A DNA stretch of 11,568 nucleotides, taken from UBA9300 sp032260385. GTDB taxonomy: Bacteria > Bacteroidota > Bacteroidia > Bacteroidales > VadinHA17. The position numbers and the translations under genes were made by a program. The stretch is from positions 1 to 11,568 of the forward strand of contig JAVVEL010000050.1 of the NCBI GenBank assembly GCA_032260385.1. Direction: 5' to 3'. Position 1 is the first letter of the stretch. Every line of letters begins with the position of its first letter. Positions 7,210 through 11,568 of this stretch are shown here, piece by piece. The notes beneath the pieces were generated by a model. That model saw only the letters and a list, made by a program, of their open reading frames with translations. It searched no databases and had not been told where the DNA came from.

Positions 7210-8925
7210 ATGAATATTAGGTTGTTATTTTATATAGTTTTAAGCCTGCTGATCTTCCCTGCAGGCGTGAGGGCCCAGGGAGAAGAAGAGCTTCGCCGGG
7301 AGGTTACCCTGTATAACCCTTTCAAACCATCCCTTAATAAAGCCAGCAAAATAAATTTCTTGCCTGAAATTAGTGATACAAGCCTTACTGTACCGGAATT
7401 TCATTATATGATTTATGCCAGGCCCTTTATGCCTGAATATGAGATTACCACAATAAGCGCTGCCCGTTTGCAGCCGGATCCGTTGGCAAAGTTATATAAG
7501 GGCTTTGTTAACCTTGGCTTTGGCAACTATTTTTCTCCCCTGGCGGAATTAAGCATAAGCAGTGATCGCTCACGGAAAAGCAGATCTGGTATTTATATAG
7601 GACACGAGTCAAGCTTTGGTAAATTGAAGATAGACGAGAATCTAAAGGCATATGGAGCTTATGTAGATAACAAGGCCAGGCTTTATACCACCAGGTTCTT
7701 CAAAAGATCATCACTGGACGCAAACATTAATTTTAACCATATAAGAAGATACGCCTATGGAGGAGTGCCTGATTCACTTGCACTGGCAGAGGTTGAAAAG
7801 GAAAATCTGAAAATAGAATATCTGAACCCCAGGGCAGAGATTAATTATTATTCCACAAGGCTCGATTCATCAAAAATATATTATGATATTGGTCTGCATT
7901 ACGAGCTCCTGCATCAGAATAAGGAGTATTCTCAGCATCTTGCCGGCGTGACTGCAGAGCTGGGCTATGATGTTAATATATTCTATGCAAATCTGGGCCT
8001 GGGATATGAATTTTTAACTATCCCTGAAATAGAGGATAAATTCAGGCACAAAGTGAGTATTTTTCCATCTATCAGTAAAAAAAGCACTAACTGGGAATAC
8101 AGGCTTGGTGTAAAATTTATCGCCGATGCAAGGTATTATTATGAGCAGTTTGTTGACTACAGGACAAGAATCTTCTTTTATCCCGACCTGAAGTTACAGT
8201 TCAGCATAATACCAACTGTTCTTAATATGTATGTTGGTCTTGACGGCGATTATAAAAATAACAATGCCAGTGAGATAGTGTATATTAATCCCTTTATTGT
8301 AAAATATGTCCCGGGAAGCCCTGTTGAGCCATCCCTTAATCTTTATTCAATTTTACCAAGCGACACCAAGCTTAGGGTTAGGGGGGGAATTACCGGACAT
8401 GCCAGTCTGAATACCAGTTACAGGCTCAGCGCATCATATTCAATGTTTGAAAATATGGTCTTCTTTAAAAATGACACATTACACGGACGGGGACTTGTCC
8501 CGGTTTACGATACAGGTGAATTGCTTGAGCTTAAAGGTGGTTTTATCAGCAAAATAAATAAAGAACTATCACTGTCAGCCCAGGCAGGATATTATAACTA
8601 TACCCTGGAGTATCTTGATGAAGCATGGCATAAACCATCATGGGAAGGGAGCATGATTATAAATTATAACCTGCGTGATAAAATTATTGCTCATGCGGAT
8701 ATTCATGCTATATCAAAGCGCTATGCAGGTTTGGGGCCTGATCCTTATACCCTGGCAGAATTGCCCATGAATGTGAGCCTGAGCCTGGGATTGGAATACC
8801 GTTATACAAAGATACTGTCGTTCTGGGCAAGGCTGAATAATATTGCTCTTGAAAGGTATTACGAGTGGAATTATTACCCCTCTCAGCGCTTCCTTTTCAT
8901 GGCCGGATTCACATATAGCCTTTAA
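7210..8925 (+). CDS. Outer membrane beta-barrel protein, TonB-receptor-like barrel without plug
   Basis: I start this gene at ATG 7210 (571 residues). The frame extends two codons further to TTG 7204, but the ATG sits directly before MNIRLLFYIVLSLLIFPAG, a signal peptide with likely cleavage after Ala22 (VRA|QG). The mature N-terminus has a distinctive EVTLYNPFKPSL segment (31-42), then a short linker to about residue 90. From YKGFVNLGFGNYFSPLAEL onward, alternating aromatic/polar strands with turns continue to the end, typical of an outer membrane barrel. The last strands (ARLNNIALERYYEWNYYPSQR, then FLFMAGFTYSL) resemble the end of a TonB-dependent receptor, but the length leaves no room for a plug domain. 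It follows the TPR gene by 15 bp. A 7-G run lies at 8381-8387. No specific substrate can be named. Confidence 0.8.
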   Translation: MNIRLLFYIVLSLLIFPAGVRAQGEEELRREVTLYNPFKPSLNKASKINFLPEISDTSLTVPEFHYMIYARPFMPEYEITTISAARLQPDPLAKLYKGFVNLGFGNYFSPLAELSISSDRSRKSRSGIYIGHESSFGKLKIDENLKAYGAYVDNKARLYTTRFFKRSSLDANINFNHIRRYAYGGVPDSLALAEVEKENLKIEYLNPRAEINYYSTRLDSSKIYYDIGLHYELLHQNKEYSQHLAGVTAELGYDVNIFYANLGLGYEFLTIPEIEDKFRHKVSIFPSISKKSTNWEYRLGVKFIADARYYYEQFVDYRTRIFFYPDLKLQFSIIPTVLNMYVGLDGDYKNNNASEIVYINPFIVKYVPGSPVEPSLNLYSILPSDTKLRVRGGITGHASLNTSYRLSASYSMFENMVFFKNDTLHGRGLVPVYDTGELLELKGGFISKINKELSLSAQAGYYNYTLEYLDEAWHKPSWEGSMIINYNLRDKIIAHADIHAISKRYAGLGPDPYTLAELPMNVSLSLGLEYRYTKILSFWARLNNIALERYYEWNYYPSQRFLFMAGFTYSL

Positions 8926-8973
8926 ATTTTATATCATTTATTTAATTATTTAGTAATCAGTCTGGTATCTGTT

Positions 8974-9004
8974 GATTTTTTGTTAAAAAATCGCTTCTTT
9001 TTTT
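8974..9004 (+). terminator. Hairpin plus T tract after the barrel gene
   Basis: GATTTTTT (8974-8981), loop GTT, then AAAAAATC (8985-8992) form a perfect 8-bp stem, extendable by one T-G pair. They are followed by the T-rich run TTCTTTTTTT (8995-9004), 49 bp past the barrel stop codon. The stem is almost all A-T, so it is weaker than a classical intrinsic terminator, but position and layout fit. Confidence 0.5.
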
Positions 9005-9038
9005 AGTATGCAAAAGAGGTAAAATGCTATATTTTAGT

Positions 9039-9046
9039 TATCTTTG
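9039..9046 (+). promoter_or_regulatory. -7 box of the likely gyrB promoter
   Basis: TATCTTTG is a full match to the Bacteroidota -7 consensus TAnnTTTG. It would place the transcription start near 9051-9054, inside the adjacent palindrome, and give gyrB a leader of about 205 nt. No TTTG lies at the usual 19-21 bp upstream, so the -33 element is weak or absent. Confidence 0.5.
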
Positions 9047-9049
9047 TGT

Positions 9050-9065
9050 CATTACTTAAGTAATG
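9050..9065. promoter_or_regulatory. 16-bp perfect palindrome at the predicted gyrB transcription start
   Basis: CATTACTTAAGTAATG equals its own reverse complement over all 16 bases, with symmetry ending at 9049/9066. It starts four bases after the -7 box, a typical place for a repressor operator. The binding protein is not identifiable from the window. Confidence 0.4.
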
Positions 9066-9190
9066 CTTAATCAGGAACTTAATAGTATTTCTAAGATATT
9101 TCCGGAGAGGGTGTATTTCAATTGCATGAGAACATGTTTTAGAGTAAGATCAAACGTAAAATTAAGCTTTAACTTATTTGATTAAATCAC

Positions 9191-9209
9191 GGCTTTAGCT
9201 TTTAAAGCC
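9191..9209 (+). other. Hairpin in the gyrB leader
   Basis: GGCTTTA (9191-9197) and TAAAGCC (9203-9209) form a perfect 7-bp stem around a GCTTT loop, ending 47 bp before the gyrB ATG. No T tract follows, so it is not a normal terminator. It could affect transcript stability or translation. Confidence 0.35.
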
Positions 9210-9256
9210 CAGGCAATAATTACAGTATAACTAAACGAATAAATAAAACCAGGAAT

Positions 9257-11227
9257 ATGAGTGAAAAGGATAAGAGGCAAAAGGGGAATGGAGACTATTC
9301 AGCCGGCAGTATCCAGGTACTGGAAGGGCTGGAGGCTGTCAGGAAGAGGCCTGCAATGTATATTGGGGATGTAAGTGTTAAAGGGCTACATCATCTTGTA
9401 TATGAGGTGGTTGATAATTCAATTGATGAAGCCATGGTGGGTTACTGTACTGAAATAAATGTAATCCTTAACGAAGAGGGTTCAGTAACTGTTATAGATA
9501 ATGGCAGGGGAATACCAATCGATTACCACGAAAAAGAAAAGAAGTCAGCACTCGAGGTGGTTATGACAGTCCTGCATGCCGGAGGAAAATTTGACAAAGA
9601 ATCTTATAAAGTATCAGGGGGCTTGCATGGTGTGGGAGTATCTGTTGTTAATGCACTTTCGGATTCACTCAGGGCTGAAATTCACCGGGACGGGAAAATA
9701 TATTTCCAGGAATACAGGAAAGGAAAGCCCCAGTCAGATGTTCAGGAACAGGGGACAACCGTTAAATCGGGCACCATAATAACATTCAAACCCGATGGGG
9801 ATATATTTGCGGAAACTGAATTCAGGTATGAAATACTGGCCGCCAGGTTGCGGGAACTTTCATTCCTGAATAAGGGGATAAGGCTTACCATCCTTGACAA
9901 AAGGGAAATGCAGGAAAATGGTAACGGCAATACTTTCAGGCAGGATGTATTTTATTCGGATACAGGTTTGCAGGAATTTGTCGATTACCTCGACAGTACA
10001 AGGGAAAAACTAACTGAGAATCCCATTTCCATCAATACTGAAAAAAATGACATACCTGTTGAGATAGCCCTGCAGTATAATACCTCATTTTCGGAAAATG
10101 TGCATTCGTACGTAAATAATATTAATACAATTGAAGGGGGCACACACCTGGCAGGTTTCAGGAGGGGGCTCACCCGTACGCTTAAGAAATATGCCGAGGA
10201 TTCAGGCTCAACAGCAAAACTCAAATTCGATATTAATGGTGATGATTTCAGGGAAGGGCTTACAGCAATAATATCTATCAAAGTCGCTGAACCCCAATTT
10301 GAAGGTCAGACCAAGACAAAACTCGGGAACTCCGAGGTTATGGGTGCTGTTGACCAGGCAGTTAGCACAATGCTTTCAAACTACCTTGAGGAAAATCCCA
10401 GAGACGCAAAGACTATAGTTCAGAAAGTAATACTTGCAGCAACAGCAAGACATGCTGCACGTAAAGCTCGTGAACTGGTTCAGCGGAAGAATGTTCTCTC
10501 TGGCTCCGGCCTGCCGGGGAAACTTGCCGATTGTGCTGACCGCGATCCGGCAAATTGCGAAATATTTCTCGTTGAAGGTGATTCTGCTGGAGGTACGGCA
10601 AAAGCCGGACGCGACAGGAAATTCCAGGCTATAATGCCACTGAGGGGGAAAATCCTCAATGTGGAAAAGGCAATGCAACATAAAATTTTCGATAACGAGG
10701 AAATTAAAAATATTTTCACTGCCCTGGGCGTGAATATCGGAACAGCAGAGGACAGTAAGGAACTGAACCTGGAAAAACTGAGATATCATAAGATAGTTAT
10801 AATGACAGATGCCGATGTTGACGGGTCACACATCGCAACACTTATTATGACATTCTTTTTCAGGTATATGCAGGAACTCATAAAGAGAGGCTACCTTTAT
10901 ATTGCTACACCACCCCTGTACCTTGTGAGAAAAGGTAAAAACAGCAGGTATTGCTGGACAGAAGAGGAGCTTCGTAATTTTGTCGAAGAATTCGGGCAGG
11001 GTAAAGATTCAAATGTAAGTTTGCAACGTTATAAGGGTCTCGGTGAGATGAATGCCGAACAATTATGGGACACAACCATGAACCCGGAAAACAGGACACT
11101 GAGACAGATAAGCATAGACAGTGCAGCTGAGGCAGACCGTATATTCAGCATGCTGATGGGTGATGAGGTGCCTCCGAGAAGGGAGTTTATCGAGAAGCAT
11201 GCTAAATACGCCAATATAGATGCATGA
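9257..11227 (+). CDS. gyrB: DNA gyrase subunit B
   Basis: ATPase subunit of the A2B2 type II topoisomerase that introduces negative supercoils. At 656 residues it is complete and of the short form, lacking the roughly 165-residue insert of E. coli GyrB. The GHKL ATPase domain shows EVVDNSIDEA (Glu50 catalytic base, Asn54 for Mg), DNGRGIP (81-87) and GGLHGVGVSVVNALS (121-135). QTK (351-353) is the loop that contacts ATP phosphates. The TOPRIM domain shows EGDSAGG (Glu440), PLRGKILNVEKA (461-472), DADVDG with Asp518 and Asp520, and the tail QRYKGLGEMNAEQLW (590-604). The start MSEKDKRQ, then YSAGSIQVLEGLEAVRKRPAMYIG, fits Bacteroidota GyrB. ParE is the main alternative, but the QRYKGLGEMN tail and unbroken similarity to GyrB favour GyrB. 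AGGA lies only two bases from the ATG, too close to be a normal ribosome site. No gyrA is in the window. Confidence 0.96.
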   Translation: MSEKDKRQKGNGDYSAGSIQVLEGLEAVRKRPAMYIGDVSVKGLHHLVYEVVDNSIDEAMVGYCTEINVILNEEGSVTVIDNGRGIPIDYHEKEKKSALEVVMTVLHAGGKFDKESYKVSGGLHGVGVSVVNALSDSLRAEIHRDGKIYFQEYRKGKPQSDVQEQGTTVKSGTIITFKPDGDIFAETEFRYEILAARLRELSFLNKGIRLTILDKREMQENGNGNTFRQDVFYSDTGLQEFVDYLDSTREKLTENPISINTEKNDIPVEIALQYNTSFSENVHSYVNNINTIEGGTHLAGFRRGLTRTLKKYAEDSGSTAKLKFDINGDDFREGLTAIISIKVAEPQFEGQTKTKLGNSEVMGAVDQAVSTMLSNYLEENPRDAKTIVQKVILAATARHAARKARELVQRKNVLSGSGLPGKLADCADRDPANCEIFLVEGDSAGGTAKAGRDRKFQAIMPLRGKILNVEKAMQHKIFDNEEIKNIFTALGVNIGTAEDSKELNLEKLRYHKIVIMTDADVDGSHIATLIMTFFFRYMQELIKRGYLYIATPPLYLVRKGKNSRYCWTEEELRNFVEEFGQGKDSNVSLQRYKGLGEMNAEQLWDTTMNPENRTLRQISIDSAAEADRIFSMLMGDEVPPRREFIEKHAKYANIDA

Positions 11228-11245
11228 TCTTAATTTGAGGTGGGG

Positions 11246-11316
11246 GCCTATAAAGGTATAGATAGTTGCGAGTCCCCGGGGCTTAGGGGGCGAGTGATTC
11301 AAGCTCGCCGTTAGGC
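11246..11316 (+). other. GC-rich foldable element downstream of gyrB
   Basis: A compact 71-base segment with nested complementarity lies in otherwise AT-rich spacer. The ends GCCTA (11246-11250) and TAGGC (11312-11316) can pair. Inside, GGCGAG (11289-11294) and CTCGCC (11304-11309) form a 6-bp stem with a 9-base loop. CCCCGGGG (11274-11281) is self-complementary and can also pair with GGGGG (11286-11290). A second GCGAG (11268-11272) could compete for CTCGC. It may be the gyrB terminator region, a structured leader of the next gene or a small RNA. It has no T tract and is not a recognisable tRNA. Confidence 0.35.
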
Positions 11317-11350
11317 AATCTTTAACTATATATCAATAAACGGGTTTACT

Positions 11351-11568
11351 ATGAAGTACATTATCACAGTATTAATTTTTCTGTCACTCTCCTTCAATAT
11401 AAGTTCCCAGGCACCTGAAGAGGTTCTTAAATCAATTTTTAATAAGGCACTTACCGATAATACCGCTGAGGAGCATCTGCTCTACCTTTGTAAGAATACA
11501 AAGGGCCGAATCCCCGGGTCGGAGCAAGCCCTGCACGCAGCCAGGTATACCATGGAGGCACTTATCAG
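11351..11568 (+). CDS. Secreted M28-like peptidase, N-terminal part (cut by window edge)
   Basis: From ATG 11351, 72 codons are open to the end of the window; the gene continues beyond it. Residues 1-20 (MKYIITVLIFLSLSFNISSQ) form a signal peptide with no lipobox. The following APEEVLKSIFNKALTDNTAEEHLLYLC and GRIPGSEQALHAARYTMEAL fit the start of secreted zinc aminopeptidases of family M28, which read roughly L...GPRLSGS..A..A..Y....L before the metal-binding domain. The metal ligands lie beyond the window, so activity cannot be judged. The gene is 123 bp downstream of gyrB on the same strand, separated by the foldable element. The family call rests on a short region. Confidence 0.6.
   Translation, partial: MKYIITVLIFLSLSFNISSQAPEEVLKSIFNKALTDNTAEEHLLYLCKNTKGRIPGSEQALHAARYTMEALI

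Larger units (their letters stand above)
8926..9256. other. Intergenic region: terminator, gyrB promoter and long leader
   Basis: 331 AT-rich bases. In order they hold a hairpin with T tract (8974-9004), a perfect -7 box TATCTTTG (9039-9046), a 16-bp palindrome (9050-9065), and a leader of about 200 nt with a hairpin at 9191-9209. A 40-codon reading frame runs from ATG 9063 to TAA 9185 (MLNQELNSISKIFPERVYF...). It may be chance and has no recognisable similarity, so I do not annotate it as a gene. Confidence 0.55.

Noticed and set aside
8371..8387. Telomere-like TTAGGG repeats
   Set aside because: Only two copies, in frame inside the barrel coding sequence; a chance match.
1805..8925. A PgaA/PgaB-like polysaccharide export locus formed by the deacetylase-like gene and the TPR/barrel pair
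   Set aside because: The deacetylase-like protein has no signal peptide and a doubtful active site, ftsE on the other strand separates it from the pair, and no glycosyltransferase is present.
10376..10789. Minus-strand 137-codon frame within gyrB
   Set aside because: It lies antisense to the conserved TOPRIM region of gyrB and shows no recognisable motifs.
11246..11317. Possible tRNA: pairing ends GCCTA/TAGGC, a TTCAA in a T-arm-like position and a length near 72 bases
   Set aside because: No D-stem can be formed, the anticodon-type loop lacks the invariant T33, and the acceptor stem pairs at only five of seven positions.
1..11568. Mobile element, defence system or CRISPR array
   Set aside because: No transposase, integrase, nuclease or spaced-repeat pattern is visible; the only tandem arrays are the bTHX tail and the 15-bp duplication near ftsE.

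Overview
The window looks like chromosomal DNA of a member of the Bacteroidota, probably Bacteroidales/Marinilabiliales-like. This rests on a 656-residue GyrB of the short type, a 30S protein bTHX start motif, a lone ftsE without ftsX, a large TPR protein paired with an outer membrane barrel, weak or absent Shine-Dalgarno sites, and several matches to the Bacteroidota -7 box TAnnTTTG. The order is a guess. I see no insertion sequence, phage gene, CRISPR array, rRNA or recognisable tRNA; most of the window is ordinary core and near-core genome.

Layout. 1-329 (minus) is the 5' part of a ribosomal protein bTHX gene whose short ribosomal domain runs into a tail of 21-residue Lys/Glu/Ala repeats that continues past the window edge. 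Divergent from it, 482-1762 is kynureninase (kynU), followed after 42 bp by 1805-3109, a cytoplasmic polysaccharide-deacetylase-like protein with an apparently altered metal-site His. These two probably share a transcript. ftsE (3102-3815, minus) converges on them with an 8-bp tail overlap. The 268-bp gap 3816-4083 holds a 15-bp tandem duplication with two perfect -7 boxes reading towards ftsE, and a G-rich tract on the minus strand.

4084-7194 encodes a secreted TPR protein of 1036 residues and 7210-8925 a secreted beta-barrel protein, 15 bp apart. They look like a periplasmic scaffold and outer membrane barrel pair of unknown role. A hairpin with a T tract ends this unit. The 331-bp region 8926-9256 carries the likely gyrB promoter, a perfect 16-bp palindrome at the predicted transcription start, and a long leader with a hairpin. 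gyrB (9257-11227) is intact. Between gyrB and a truncated secreted M28-like peptidase gene (11351 to the edge) lies a compact GC-rich foldable element.

No cassette obviously encodes a new defence or mobile system. The observations most worth a second look are the repeat-tailed bTHX, the TPR/barrel pair, the His-to-Arg change in the deacetylase-like protein, and the structured regions around gyrB.
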